The position numbers were made by a program, and so were the translations under genes. A stretch of 64,000 nucleotides of DNA, taken from Mesorhizobium muleiense. GTDB lineage: Bacteria > Pseudomonadota > Alphaproteobacteria > Rhizobiales > Rhizobiaceae. Location: assembly GCF_900099905.1 (NCBI RefSeq), contig NZ_FNEE01000018.1, positions 1 to 64,000 on the forward strand. Direction: 5' to 3'. Shown here piece after piece: positions 8,590-17,758 of this stretch. Under the pieces are notes generated by a model. It was not told the DNA's origin. It made no database searches and saw nothing but the letters and a program-made list of their open reading frames with translations. Each line of letters begins with the position of its first letter. Position 1 is the stretch's first letter.

Positions 8590-9414
8590 TCATTTGGCAA
8601 CCGGTTTATCCATCGCCTTTCCGAGCGCCAGCATGAGGCTTTCGATCACAAAGATCTTGCCGATCGTCGATGTTAGGGTGCCGCCGATCGGGTGGTCTTG
8701 AAGGCCGGAGGCCTGCAGGGTGAAGTCAGCCGCTTTCTCGAGCGGGCTGCGGGCGCGGTTGGTGATGGCGACGGTCAGTGCCCCCGCAGAACGGGCGCCC
8801 TTGAGGAACTGGACGGTGTCAACCGTGAGGCCGGAGATCGAAAGGCCGATCGCAACGCATCCGGGACTAAGCCCGCTGGCGACTTCGTGAGCCATGTTGG
8901 AATTCCTGAACGCAAAGGCCGTTAGCCCGACACGCAAAAGCCGATAGGCAAGCAGTTCTGCCGTTATACCGGACATTCCGGCGCCGTAGAGGTCGATCCG
9001 TCTGCTTGCCGCAAGCGCGGCGGCGACCTTCGCGAGAGTTTCGGAATCGGCATTGTTGTGTGCGATGCTGAGGTTTTGCGCCATGGTGTCGTGCAAGGAT
9101 TGCAGAGCGCTATCCGCAGTTCCAGCAGCAGTAGGAGGCAGTCCCGGGCGGCCAATCTCGGCCGCCAATGCCAGCTTGAAGTCGCGGAAGCCGGAAAAGC
9201 CTATCTGCCGGCAAAGCCGCAATATGCTCGCTTCACCACTGGCCGCGAATTCACCTAGCTCCGCGACCGATTGGTGCAGCACCTTTTCCGGGTTTTCCAG
9301 AATGTATTTGGCAATGCGAGCGAGCGCATTGGGCAATCGATCGATGTCGTCCTGCAGGCGAGCCAAGATGCTCTCGTGCGATGCCGCTTTCATTGCAGGT
9401 GAGTTGACGCTCAT
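8590..9414 (-). CDS. RpiR-family transcriptional regulator (HTH plus SIS)
   Basis: About 274 aa, with an N-terminal RpiR-type helix-turn-helix (SVAELGEFAASGEASILRLCRQIGFSGFRDFK) and a C-terminal SIS domain (about residues 125-260) that senses a sugar phosphate. ATG 9414 is used; GTG 9429 and ATG 9393 are alternatives. It sits immediately upstream of the ATPase gene on the same strand and probably controls the importer in response to a phosphosugar. The second RpiR gene at 16931 is a paralogue. Confidence 0.9.
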   Translation of the reverse strand: MSVNSPAMKAASHESILARLQDDIDRLPNALARIAKYILENPEKVLHQSVAELGEFAASGEASILRLCRQIGFSGFRDFKLALAAEIGRPGLPPTAAGTADSALQSLHDTMAQNLSIAHNNADSETLAKVAAALAASRRIDLYGAGMSGITAELLAYRLLRVGLTAFAFRNSNMAHEVASGLSPGCVAIGLSISGLTVDTVQFLKGARSAGALTVAITNRARSPLEKAADFTLQASGLQDHPIGGTLTSTIGKIFVIESLMLALGKAMDKPVAK

Positions 9415-9563
9415 TTCCACAATCCTCACCCCTTATGAATGAAGGAAAGAGCAGCGAGATACCATAAATTATCGAACAATTTCTGGACAATCGACCGAGG
9501 GCAGCCCCAAGGTCGCGAGAACAATGCCTCGCTCGTGACCTTCCTGGCGTCGGTCCGCCAAGG

Positions 9564-11042
9564 TCAATAGTCCTCAATTCTCTCCGGGCCGGATCCACTT
9601 CTAAGCATCATTGCGGAAAAGCTGCGGCCTAATAGGTCGTATTTCAACCCCCTGTGATGGTGGCTATCCCATAGGTCATAATGCTCATTGGGGTCCTCTT
9701 TATGATCGAACAGCTCTCCTATTCCAACATCGTGATATACATTTAGTTTGTGACGTCCATCATAGTACATCGATGCGCGAGACCCTCGGCTGCCGCGGAA
9801 CCTGAGGGAGTTGTGATACTCACTGACAACGTATGGCTTATGGCAATCCAGTGAAGTGTTCCCAAGCAGCATCTGGTCGAGTGACAGCCCCTGCATGGCC
9901 TTTGGGACCTCAAGCCCCGATAACGAGAGCAATGTGGGCGCAATATCGACCAGCTCGACAAGTGCATTCGACACCGATCCTTGGGCTGGGCTGCCAGGCA
10001 CGGAAATCACAAGTGGGACATGCACCACACCCTCATAGAACCGGCAGCCTTTGTAGAGCAGGCCGTGGTCGCCCATCATATCACCATGATCGCTCATGAA
10101 GACGATGATCGTGCGATCCAGCTGGCCGGTTTCCGTCAAAGTGTCTAGTATCCGGCCGACCAGATCGTCCACCTGTGCCACCTCGGCGTGATAGGCCGCT
10201 CTCATCTCCCAAATATTGAACTTCGTTGGTGGCGCTTCATGCGTAGGTCCTGCCAATTCGTCGTTGTGCGCCTCACCCGCGTCTGTTGCTGCGTGCCAAG
10301 GATCCACCGCGAATTTCGCTTGCTGATCGACTCGTTCAAATTTCTTCTGGTGCTCGAGATCAATCGGCTTGAACGCAGGATCAGGCATATCATTTGGATT
10401 GAACCGCCTGAGGTAGTCTGGCGGGGGATTGAGGGGCGGATGAGGCGCGTCGATGTTAACGCCTAAATACCAACTACGATCAGAATGCATCTTGATGAAG
10501 CGCTCAGCCCGATCGCCTGCCCAACGCGCCTGCCGATATTCTGCGGCTGGTCCCGGACCATAGTGTTGGTCAAGATAGGGTTTGAAGTAGGCTTCGGGAT
10601 TGACCCCTTTTGACCACATCCACGCATGATAGTCGTGGTTGCCTGACCACTCCGGAAATGGCTCAGGGCTCCAGTAGAACTCGGCAAATCCATCATCGGG
10701 GCGCTTTTCTATCATGCCACGTGTGGCAGACAGGTGCAGCTTTCCTATGTGCCCTGTATAGTATCCGGCGTTCGCCATCAGTTTTGGGAGCAAAACGAGA
10801 TGCGAAGGAAATGTGCCGGCGCCGTTCTGATGCACTTGGTGTGCGATCGGATACAAGCCTGTCAGAAAGCTCGTTCGGCTCGGCGTGCAGATAGGGCTCT
10901 GACAATACGCACGGGCGAATGCGGTGCCCCTCGCCGCCAGGCGGTCAATATTGGGAGTCTGCGTGCCTTTGAACCCTAGGCACTGCAAGGTGTCCCAACG
11001 CTGCTGATCGCTGCAAATCCAGACTATACTAAAGTTCCTCAA
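9564..11042 (-). CDS. Sulfatase (type I, formylglycine-dependent)
   Basis: A 492 aa alkaline-phosphatase-superfamily sulfatase. The nucleophile motif is C52-T-P-S-R56 followed by TSFLTG, where the cysteine would be converted to formylglycine. The metal site begins with SDQQRWD, with a later DHGDMMGDHGLLYKG segment. There is no signal peptide, so it is probably cytoplasmic. The start is TTG at 11042, since an in-frame TGA lies two codons upstream. No formylglycine-generating enzyme or anSME gene is visible in the window. In this operon it probably desulfates an imported sugar or sugar acid. A phosphonate-monoester hydrolase role is less likely because those have CGPAR. Confidence 0.88.
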   Translation of the reverse strand: MRNFSIVWICSDQQRWDTLQCLGFKGTQTPNIDRLAARGTAFARAYCQSPICTPSRTSFLTGLYPIAHQVHQNGAGTFPSHLVLLPKLMANAGYYTGHIGKLHLSATRGMIEKRPDDGFAEFYWSPEPFPEWSGNHDYHAWMWSKGVNPEAYFKPYLDQHYGPGPAAEYRQARWAGDRAERFIKMHSDRSWYLGVNIDAPHPPLNPPPDYLRRFNPNDMPDPAFKPIDLEHQKKFERVDQQAKFAVDPWHAATDAGEAHNDELAGPTHEAPPTKFNIWEMRAAYHAEVAQVDDLVGRILDTLTETGQLDRTIIVFMSDHGDMMGDHGLLYKGCRFYEGVVHVPLVISVPGSPAQGSVSNALVELVDIAPTLLSLSGLEVPKAMQGLSLDQMLLGNTSLDCHKPYVVSEYHNSLRFRGSRGSRASMYYDGRHKLNVYHDVGIGELFDHKEDPNEHYDLWDSHHHRGLKYDLLGRSFSAMMLRSGSGPERIEDY

Positions 11043-11121
11043 CTCTCATCCCACGCGCTATGGAGGTTCAGTTCGCGCGCGCACCGGCGCGCAAAACCGC
11101 GCCGGTGGCGACGTGTAACGG

Positions 11122-12423
11122 CTATTTCAGGTATCCAGCGCGCTTCACGATTTCGACCGCATCACCTTGAGCATCGTCCAAGGCAGCCTCTGGGCTCTTG
11201 CTCCTGACAACCGCTTCTTGCAGGGCACGGCCAAGGCGATCGCCGATCTCCTTGAATTCTGGAATGCGAGGATAATACCACTCGGGCGCCCCGCGAAGCG
11301 TTTCTGCATACGTTGCCGCAAACGATCCATGGCCATAATCATAGTCATGTTTCGCACGGATTTCCGGATCGTCCCACAGCGATGTCCTGGTGATGGCGAC
11401 AAAGGTGCTGTCGAGCGAAATCCGCTTCATGAGATCTTTACTCGTCGCCCATTGAAGGAAGGCCGCTGCAGCTGCCTTGTTTTCTGATGCAGCTGGAATG
11501 ACATACGCCTGTCCCGCAAAGGGCGGGAACCTCCCACTTACGCCGCCAGGGGGCAAAGCAAACCCAAGCTTGCCGACGACCTTCGACAGCTTGGGATCGA
11601 GAATGCGACCTGCGGTGGGAGCGCCTTCGACAGTCATAGCAATGCGGCCCTGCTGCATCGCGATGACAACATCATCGAAGGTTGCTGAGATGCTCCCAGG
11701 CACAGTGAAATTGGTCATCACATCCGTGTACCATTTCAGCGCCTCCACCGCAGCGGGCGAATTTACCGTGGGCGTCAGATCCGCTGGTTCGTCCGCAAAA
11801 TATTTACCGCCAAAACCATAAAGAACCTGGCCCCAAAACCATATATTCTCGCCAGTATCCGGTTGACCCCGTAGCGCCGTGCACTGAATGTCTGCCTTTC
11901 TCAGCAGATCACAATCATTACGGAACTCTTCCCACGTTTGCGGTGGCTGTTTGATTCCGGCTTTCTCGAACAAGTCGGCACGATAATACAGGAGCTGTGT
12001 CGCCGCGAAATGCGGAAATGCCAGCTGTTTGCCGTCCTTATTGTAGAGGCGCAGCACGGGAGCGATGAAATCCTGTACGTCCGCACTCTTCATGTCTATG
12101 TAATTATCGAGCGGCTCCAGGATATCGCCAGATGCGTATCGCCCGAACTCCTCGCTCCCTAAGTATACCACGTCGTAACTATCTGAACGCGTTAGGAGCG
12201 CGACCGACACTTTTTGAACGGTCGGCGCATAACCGAAGAGATCAAACTGCACTTCAGCGCCAGTCTTCTCTGTGAATTCGTGCGCGAATTTTTTGAGCTC
12301 CAAATCGTATGCCGAGTTTGTCGATAGGACCTTTATTTTCGCGCCGTCATAGCGCTGTTGAGCCGTCGCTCCCCCGCCGACGGCAACACCGAACGCAACG
12401 GCAAGAATTCCAAGATACCTCAT
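11122..12423 (-). CDS. ABC sugar-type solute-binding protein (second importer)
   Basis: A 433 aa periplasmic family-1 binding protein. The signal peptide is MRYLGILAVAFGVAVGGGAT-AQQ. Mature segments such as KFAHEFTEKTGAEVQFDLFG and KQLAFPHFAATQLLYYRADLFEKAGI are typical of CUT1 binding proteins. A good ribosome site (AGGAG) precedes the ATG. It follows the two permease genes closely. It is distinct from the 4288-5538 protein, so its ligand probably differs. The sulfatase gene lies 80 bases downstream. Confidence 0.9.
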   Translation of the reverse strand: MRYLGILAVAFGVAVGGGATAQQRYDGAKIKVLSTNSAYDLELKKFAHEFTEKTGAEVQFDLFGYAPTVQKVSVALLTRSDSYDVVYLGSEEFGRYASGDILEPLDNYIDMKSADVQDFIAPVLRLYNKDGKQLAFPHFAATQLLYYRADLFEKAGIKQPPQTWEEFRNDCDLLRKADIQCTALRGQPDTGENIWFWGQVLYGFGGKYFADEPADLTPTVNSPAAVEALKWYTDVMTNFTVPGSISATFDDVVIAMQQGRIAMTVEGAPTAGRILDPKLSKVVGKLGFALPPGGVSGRFPPFAGQAYVIPAASENKAAAAAFLQWATSKDLMKRISLDSTFVAITRTSLWDDPEIRAKHDYDYGHGSFAATYAETLRGAPEWYYPRIPEFKEIGDRLGRALQEAVVRSKSPEAALDDAQGDAVEIVKRAGYLK

Positions 12424-12447
12424 TGATTTTCTCCTTGAGCTAGTGTT

Positions 12448-13434
12448 TTACCCTTTCACGGAACCGGTCGTTGTTGGGCCGGCGACGTATTTCTTTACGA
12501 ACGGCACGAAAACCACGATCGGGACCAGCATAAGCACGCATGCGGCTGCCGCCTTGCCCCAATCGGTCCCCTCAAATGGCATGAAATTCAGTATTGCGAC
12601 GGCTGCGATTTTTGCGTCATCGCGTGTCAATGTCAGCGCGAAAAGAAACTCGTTCCACGAACCAATGAATATCAGTATTGCTGTTGCCAGGATACCATAT
12701 TTGGCGATGGGTATCGAGATGAGCGTCATCGTCTGCAGCGTTGACGCGCCGTCTATCATCGCGGCTTCTTCGATTTCACGCGGCACTTGGTCAAAAAACG
12801 CTGACAAATACCAGATCGCAAGCGGAACCGCGAACATTGTGTTGACGATGATCAGCGCAATCTTCGTGTCGACGAGGTGTACTTGGCGAAAAAAGAGAAA
12901 GTAGGGGATGATGTAGATCATCGCTGGCGCCGCCCGGAGTGCCAACACCAGCGTCAATAGCCTTCGCATCGCAGTTTTCTGCAAATGAGAGATGCCAAAG
13001 GCTGCCGGGATCGAAAGCGCCATGGTCAATATGATGGTGCTGCATGAGACCACAATTGAATTGATGAGCGCGGAAGAGAAGTCCTTGTCAGCGATTATCG
13101 CGGTATAGTGCTGAGCGGATGGCTCCCCCACGATCACGGGCGGCCATTGAAACATCTCGGTCGGCTGTTTGAGAGATGTCGATAGGGTCCACAATATCGG
13201 CGAGAACAGGAATAGCGCAAAGGCAGCGGAGATAAGGTATCCGTAGATGTGACGTCCGAGGTCCCGACGCATGGGCTCACCTCCCAACGCGAGGGGCCGA
13301 GATTTGGCGAGTGGATGATATTCGGAGATGTGACGTCCAAGGTATCGATGCATGGGCTTACCTCCCAACGCGAGGGGCCGAGATTTGGCGAGTGGATGAT
13401 ATTCGGAGATGTGACGTCCAAGGTATCGATGCAT
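12448..13434 (-). CDS. ABC sugar permease, MalG type, with triplicated start region
   Basis: A MalG-type permease with about six spans and an EAA loop (EEAAMIDGASTLQTMTLISIPIA). The conserved protein starts at MRRDLGRHIYGYLISAAF (ATG 13272). Upstream are two further in-frame copies of a 27-residue unit, MHRYLGRHISEYHPLAKSRP..., created by an 81-bp tandem repeat. ATG codons at 13272, 13353 and 13434 each have the same GGGAGGT ribosome site. The longest product would carry 54 extra cytoplasmic residues. The most natural product starts at 13272. The upstream permease gene ends at 13439. Confidence 0.88.
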   Translation of the reverse strand: MHRYLGRHISEYHPLAKSRPLALGGKPMHRYLGRHISEYHPLAKSRPLALGGEPMRRDLGRHIYGYLISAAFALFLFSPILWTLSTSLKQPTEMFQWPPVIVGEPSAQHYTAIIADKDFSSALINSIVVSCSTIILTMALSIPAAFGISHLQKTAMRRLLTLVLALRAAPAMIYIIPYFLFFRQVHLVDTKIALIIVNTMFAVPLAIWYLSAFFDQVPREIEEAAMIDGASTLQTMTLISIPIAKYGILATAILIFIGSWNEFLFALTLTRDDAKIAAVAILNFMPFEGTDWGKAAAACVLMLVPIVVFVPFVKKYVAGPTTTGSVKG

Positions 13435-13472
13435 GGGCTTACCTCCCAACGCGAGTGGCCGAGATTTGGCGA
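13245..13472. repeat. 81-bp tandem repeat, three copies (last partial), over a gene junction
   Basis: Copies begin with AGATGTGACGTCC at 13245, 13326 and 13407, exactly 81 bases apart. Copies 2 and 3 are nearly identical; copy 1 has more changes, mostly near the permease start. On the coding strand each unit holds the last codons of the MalF-type permease gene, the ribosome site GGGAGGT, an ATG and the first codons of the MalG-type gene. The period is a multiple of three, so the frame stays open. There are no spacers, so this is not a CRISPR array. Confidence 0.95.
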
Positions 13473-14317
13473 ATAGACCAAAAACACACGCCGACGATCG
13501 TTGTTGTGAATGCCACGAGAATTGCGGCGGAATAATCGAGATCGAGATATGTAAATGCGGTCAGGAAAGCGTAGAAGTTTAGGGGTTCAGTCGCCCCAGC
13601 CGGCCCGCCACCTGTCAACACGAAGATCACGGGGAAAATCCCAAGGATCTCTAAGGCTTGAAACACGGCGACGGCTCCCATCGCAGGTAAGACGAGCGGT
13701 ATGGAAATATGCCATTGCGCCTGGGCCCAACTTGCTCCGTCGAGGTTTGCCGCCTCATAAATCTCGTCTGGGATCGAGTCCAAAGACGAGAGAAGCAGCA
13801 AAGCAACTATGGGAACGCCAAACCAAATCGATACGATGATCACGGAGATAAGCGCTGACGTTTTGCTTCCAAGTAAGTCAGCTTCGAAATTGTGACCGAA
13901 CAAGCTTGCGAGATAAGACAAGCCGCCCACACCAGGAATGAGGAACAGCTTCCACACAATTCCGCCTACCGCTGGCGGAATTATTGACGGAAGCAGGAAA
14001 GATGCTCGCATCCACCGTGTGCCAACGAGATTTTCCTTAAGCGCTATTGCCAACGCTAATCCACACAGTAATTGGAGGACGACGGGGACGACGACCAAAA
14101 TGAACGTAACCAGCGCGGCGTTGATAAACCGACCGTCGGACAAGATCCGCGCGTAATTGTAAAGCCGGATAAAGCGCGTCTTTTCCGGGAAGGCTATGTT
14201 GAAGTCACCGAACGAGAGGGCAATGACAGCTGCAATCGGCACGACTGTCGCAAGACATAGGAACGCGATCGCGGGTGTAACGAGCGCCGAATACACTTTA
14301 GGCCGGGAAGATGCCAT
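13439..14317 (-). CDS. ABC sugar permease, MalF type (second importer)
   Basis: A 292 aa inner-membrane permease with about six spans and an EAA loop (EAANLDGASWAQAQWHISIPL). The ATG at 14317 has a GGAG ribosome site. The last codons (RQISATRVGR) and TAA lie inside the sequence that was copied to form the 81-bp repeat downstream. The TAA itself overlaps the ribosome site of the next gene. It forms the second importer's channel with the 12448-13434 product. Confidence 0.9.
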   Translation of the reverse strand: MASSRPKVYSALVTPAIAFLCLATVVPIAAVIALSFGDFNIAFPEKTRFIRLYNYARILSDGRFINAALVTFILVVVPVVLQLLCGLALAIALKENLVGTRWMRASFLLPSIIPPAVGGIVWKLFLIPGVGGLSYLASLFGHNFEADLLGSKTSALISVIIVSIWFGVPIVALLLLSSLDSIPDEIYEAANLDGASWAQAQWHISIPLVLPAMGAVAVFQALEILGIFPVIFVLTGGGPAGATEPLNFYAFLTAFTYLDLDYSAAILVAFTTTIVGVCFWSIRQISATRVGR

Positions 14318-14685
14318 CGTCCGTTGCTCCTGGAGTTATTTATGCTCGCCTGGAATGGGCACCTCAGATGCTGCCAGCAACGCTTAAGCGAGCTTCAGCA
14401 AGCAGAGGACGTCAACGATGCAGTGTTCCCCGTGGTGAGTTACTCGCAGCCGTCAACCGTGCCGAGACAATTCCACGGCGTATAGTTTTATCGTAGAGTT
14501 ACCTTTCCAAGTTTCATGCGCCTTTGGAAACAGAATGCTGCGCTCCATTCAATTGGCAGGCGAAGCACGACACATTCTGCCGTCGACGGCCTCGAGACAG
14601 CGTGAACACTGCACTGGCTCGCCATTGCTGTCTTGATCAGGGCCAAGAAGGATGTCCGGAACGTGTCATCTCGTGGCGCGCGTGC
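14318..14685. other. Intergenic region between SIS gene and second importer
   Basis: About 370 bases without a convincing gene on either strand. It separates the kinase/SIS pair from the permease genes, all on the minus strand, and could hold a separate promoter for the importer. No clear promoter consensus or strong hairpin was recognised. Confidence 0.4.
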
Positions 14686-15699
14686 TCAGACCCGGGGCTC
14701 CGATTCGTCCATGGTCACCTTTGTGTCATTTTGGCTATAACGAAACTGGGCATCAGTAAGTCCGGCCGCGTCGGACAGTTCTGCGGCTAGCAGCTGAGCG
14801 GGCAGGATGTCCACGATTGATCGTGCCACGCGGTTCTGCAAAGATGGCACCTTCACAACTGCGAGGTTTTTGGCGTCCTGAGGCGACTCGCTTGCGGTTA
14901 CCAGAAGAACTGCACAGCCGATTTCAGCCAATTCCTGCGCCAATCGCACTTCGCGGCCGTCACCAAATATCAAAATCCCGGTTGCCTGATCCATCGATTC
15001 CATCGGGCCGTGCAAGTAGTGCAGCGTGTCTGCGACGCCGGTGGGCACCCTCGCAGCCTCGCGAATGAGCAAACAAGCCTCGCCCGCCGTACCCAAAGCC
15101 GATATCGCGCCAACGCAATCGATCGCCCGCTGGTCATGAAACATTTCTCCAATGCGTGCCATCTTTTTCGCAGAGGTTTCCAAGACCTCGCTTGCTATCA
15201 GAGGAATGTCGTTCCAATTGAAGCTGTCTTCACCGCAGAGCGCATCTATCAGCAGCCCGCCTGCCAGCAGCGAGCCTGTGTAGCCGGTGCTCGACGGCAG
15301 TGAATCCGGACCGGACTCGAAGCGAAGTGCTGCCGAAGCGGTGCGTGACAGCGGGTCGTTGCCTCCGCTTGTAATCGCGAGGGATGGTAACGTGCTGTGG
15401 ATGGTGAGTGCAGCGATTGGCTCGATGCTTCTTCCTCCGACAGAAAAGACTATGATCGCGTCGCCAGGGTCCCCCGGCTCCATGAGATCGACTGCGCGCC
15501 AAGTATTTGCTCGTCTGCCGCGGCGTTGCAGCTCACCGGCCACTACCCCCGCTGCCTCGTAACTCGCGCCTATTCCTGTAACGACGACAGTCCCCTTTTC
15601 AAATGGCGCGAGATCAAGGTCGCGAAGCTGCGTTCCGACCACTTCCAAGGTATGGCGAAACTGATTGGGTTGACGGGCGATCGTTGACCTGTAAATCAT
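14686..15699 (-). CDS. SIS-domain sugar isomerase/deaminase (GlmS/AgaS-like)
   Basis: About 337 aa with two SIS domains and no glutaminase domain, as in AgaS/FrlB-type aminosugar or fructoselysine deglycases and GlmS isomerase halves. The first SIS segment is around VVVTGIGASYEAAGVVAGEL, the second around ACLLIREAARVPTGVADTLHYLHGPMES (the typical E-x-x-H-G-P motif). ATG 15699 overlaps the TGA of the upstream kinase gene as ATGA, so the longer ORF start at 15756 is rejected. It would act on the phosphorylated product of that kinase. The exact substrate is unknown. Confidence 0.87.
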   Translation of the reverse strand: MIYRSTIARQPNQFRHTLEVVGTQLRDLDLAPFEKGTVVVTGIGASYEAAGVVAGELQRRGRRANTWRAVDLMEPGDPGDAIIVFSVGGRSIEPIAALTIHSTLPSLAITSGGNDPLSRTASAALRFESGPDSLPSSTGYTGSLLAGGLLIDALCGEDSFNWNDIPLIASEVLETSAKKMARIGEMFHDQRAIDCVGAISALGTAGEACLLIREAARVPTGVADTLHYLHGPMESMDQATGILIFGDGREVRLAQELAEIGCAVLLVTASESPQDAKNLAVVKVPSLQNRVARSIVDILPAQLLAAELSDAAGLTDAQFRYSQNDTKVTMDESEPRV

Positions 15700-16640
15700 T
15701 GGATATCCATATGTTGAGAGACAATTGAGGTCTCTGGGCCATCCCCGGCACTGCAAAGTTGCCGCGCCAAGACGCAGGCGCCTAAGACCGGCGGCTTGTC
15801 GAGGAAGGTGACCGCCACTGTCGCCCCGAAACGATCGGAAATTTGATGGGAGAACGCATTGGCTAAAAGTGGCTGGGCGAGGATGACCCCTCCGCCTACC
15901 ACCACGTCTTTGTCGGACACGCCCGCCAACTTCAGGTGGTGAACTAATTGGGTCAGGGCCGCTGCGCCCTCGTCAATAACGCGCTTAGCCAACGACGAGC
16001 CTTCATTGGCTGCGTAGAAGATAACGGGTGCGTGTCGCCCCAGAGCCGAGGCACCGCCTTCCTTCGCGATAGCGGTGCCGATGTTCGTGGGGCTATTCAG
16101 TCCAAATGCCTCACAAAGCGCTTCGACAAGCGGCTCTGACCTTGCCCCTCCGAGGTCAATGTGCCGTCGCACTGCTCGACCAGCCTCACGTACTAAACCG
16201 GGAGCGCTCCCTTCGTCTCCGATTGCCCAGCCCCAACCGCCTGCGACATGCATCCTGCCTTTCTGGTCCCGAGCAACGGCGATTGAGCCAGTTCCCGCGA
16301 CGACACCAATTCCGCTGGAAAGCCCCATGGCTAGGGGAAATAGCTCTGCATCGTTGACGACCCTCAACGGGCAGGCAAAATGATTGGAAAGTGGTTTTTG
16401 CAGGATGGCACACTCGGCCTCATCATCACATCCATGAGAGCCAATCGCGATGCCGTTGGGAGTGGCGCCATCCGCAAATCCGCTGATTAGCGCGATTAGT
16501 CCAGGAATATCGTGGTCATAGGCTCCACAACGCCATTCACTGGTCCTCACCACCAAGTCGCGGCCCATGCCCTGTTCCAGGCAGCTTCTCAAATGCGTTT
16601 TGGTGCCTCCGATGTCGACACCAATCGATATAGAACCCAT
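15696..16640 (-). CDS. BadF/NagK-like sugar kinase
   Basis: A 314 aa ASKHA-fold kinase of the BadF/BadG family, which includes N-acetylglucosamine and glucosamine kinases. The phosphate-1 motif is IGVDIGGTKT, the phosphate-2 region is VVAGTGSIAVARD with GWGWAIGDEGSAPG, and the adenosine loop is VVVGGGVILAQPLL. It is coupled to the SIS gene by a four-base overlap and diverges from an RpiR regulator gene. Together these suggest phosphorylation followed by isomerisation or deamination of an imported amino sugar. Confidence 0.88.
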   Translation of the reverse strand: MGSISIGVDIGGTKTHLRSCLEQGMGRDLVVRTSEWRCGAYDHDIPGLIALISGFADGATPNGIAIGSHGCDDEAECAILQKPLSNHFACPLRVVNDAELFPLAMGLSSGIGVVAGTGSIAVARDQKGRMHVAGGWGWAIGDEGSAPGLVREAGRAVRRHIDLGGARSEPLVEALCEAFGLNSPTNIGTAIAKEGGASALGRHAPVIFYAANEGSSLAKRVIDEGAAALTQLVHHLKLAGVSDKDVVVGGGVILAQPLLANAFSHQISDRFGATVAVTFLDKPPVLGACVLARQLCSAGDGPETSIVSQHMDIQ

Positions 16641-16930
16641 CTCGTCATCTCTGTTCGCATTCGCGCCCAGCGGCCGCGGTCCCAGTCTCTCGCTGAAGGA
16701 ATATCACTTTTTTTTCGTCTGTCAAAGATGGTTTTTTTCATCATGCGCGACTCTTTCCCCGCGCGGCGATGATGGTCAAATGCCGTGCAAAAAGGCTGGC
16801 AGGCGGCTGGGGGCTCTAACGAAAACAATGTTCACGGCTTGGCAATCTGCTGAAAAATTCCTATTGCTTTCACTGCCTGTGTCAATCAAGCCTAGGGAGC
16901 TGGAGCTCGGCGACATCAAGGGAATCGTAA
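16641..16930. promoter_or_regulatory. Divergent control region of kinase operon and rpiR-type gene
   Basis: About 290 bases between the divergent kinase gene and the RpiR-family gene. Regulators of this family usually bind inverted repeats in such regions. Runs of T/A around 16707-16740 stand out from the GC-rich surroundings and may mark the kinase promoter. A gene-specific operator was not identified. Confidence 0.4.
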
Positions 16931-17758
16931 ATGCAGGAAAAGATCTTGGCGCGCTTGCGTTCGTCTCAGCCCAGCCTCAGTCCGGCGCTCCTTCGCATCA
17001 GTGAGTACGTCCTTAACGATCCCGCGAAGGTCGTGAACCAAACTATCACGGAGGTTGCTGACGGATCCGGATCGAGCGAAGCGAGCGTCTTGAGGTTCTG
17101 TAGAGACATCAAATTTTCGAGCTTCCAGCGTTTCAAACTGGCATTGGGGATCGAACTCTCCACTCACCAGACAATCAGACACGCCAGCCCGTCTGGTGAC
17201 GTCATCGACGACACGCTGTCGACGGCCATCACCGCGCTCAAGCAGACAAAGGACCTGTTGAACCACGCCGCTCTCGAATTGGCGGCAAAACAGATCATAC
17301 GAGCAAAAAGCATAGATCTGTACGGGTTCGGCGGCTCTGCGAATGTGGCCCGATACGCGCATTACTTGTTTGTTCGATTCGGACTGGTGTCGCGCGTGCT
17401 GGACGACCCACATCTCGCCGTCATGAGTGCAGTGAATCTCGGGCCGAAGCAAGTCGCACTGGCAATTTCGGAATCTGGCTCGAGCAAGGATACAATCAAC
17501 TCACTTATGGCGGCCAAGGCGGCTGGCGCATTTACCATCGCAATCACCTGTCATATACGCAGTCCGATCGCTGCCAACGCGGACGCTGTACTGGGAGCAT
17601 CCTCAACAGACACGCCCATCACGCGAGGAGCATTCTCCAGGGTCGCTGGACAATATTTGATCATCGACATCCTCGCCAACATGATCGCTAAAGATGGCAG
17701 CAAGTTCCAGGCGGCTATGCAGCGAACCGCAGAAGCCACCATAGATAAAAGCTTTTAG
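16931..17758 (+). CDS. RpiR-family transcriptional regulator
   Basis: 275 aa, with an HTH_6 N-terminal domain (TITEVADGSGSSEASVLRFCRDIKFSSFQRFK) and a C-terminal SIS domain (about residues 120-255, IDLYGFGGSANVARYAHYLF). The ribosome site AAGGGA lies upstream of ATG 16931. It is divergent from the kinase/SIS genes and probably regulates them in response to a sugar phosphate. It converges tail to tail, with a four-base overlap, with the FAD oxidase gene. Confidence 0.9.
   Translation: MQEKILARLRSSQPSLSPALLRISEYVLNDPAKVVNQTITEVADGSGSSEASVLRFCRDIKFSSFQRFKLALGIELSTHQTIRHASPSGDVIDDTLSTAITALKQTKDLLNHAALELAAKQIIRAKSIDLYGFGGSANVARYAHYLFVRFGLVSRVLDDPHLAVMSAVNLGPKQVALAISESGSSKDTINSLMAAKAAGAFTIAITCHIRSPIAANADAVLGASSTDTPITRGAFSRVAGQYLIIDILANMIAKDGSKFQAAMQRTAEATIDKSF

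Noticed and set aside
13245..13472. Possible CRISPR-like direct repeats
   Set aside because: The 81-bp units are contiguous with no unique spacers and lie in coding sequence; it is a simple tandem duplication.
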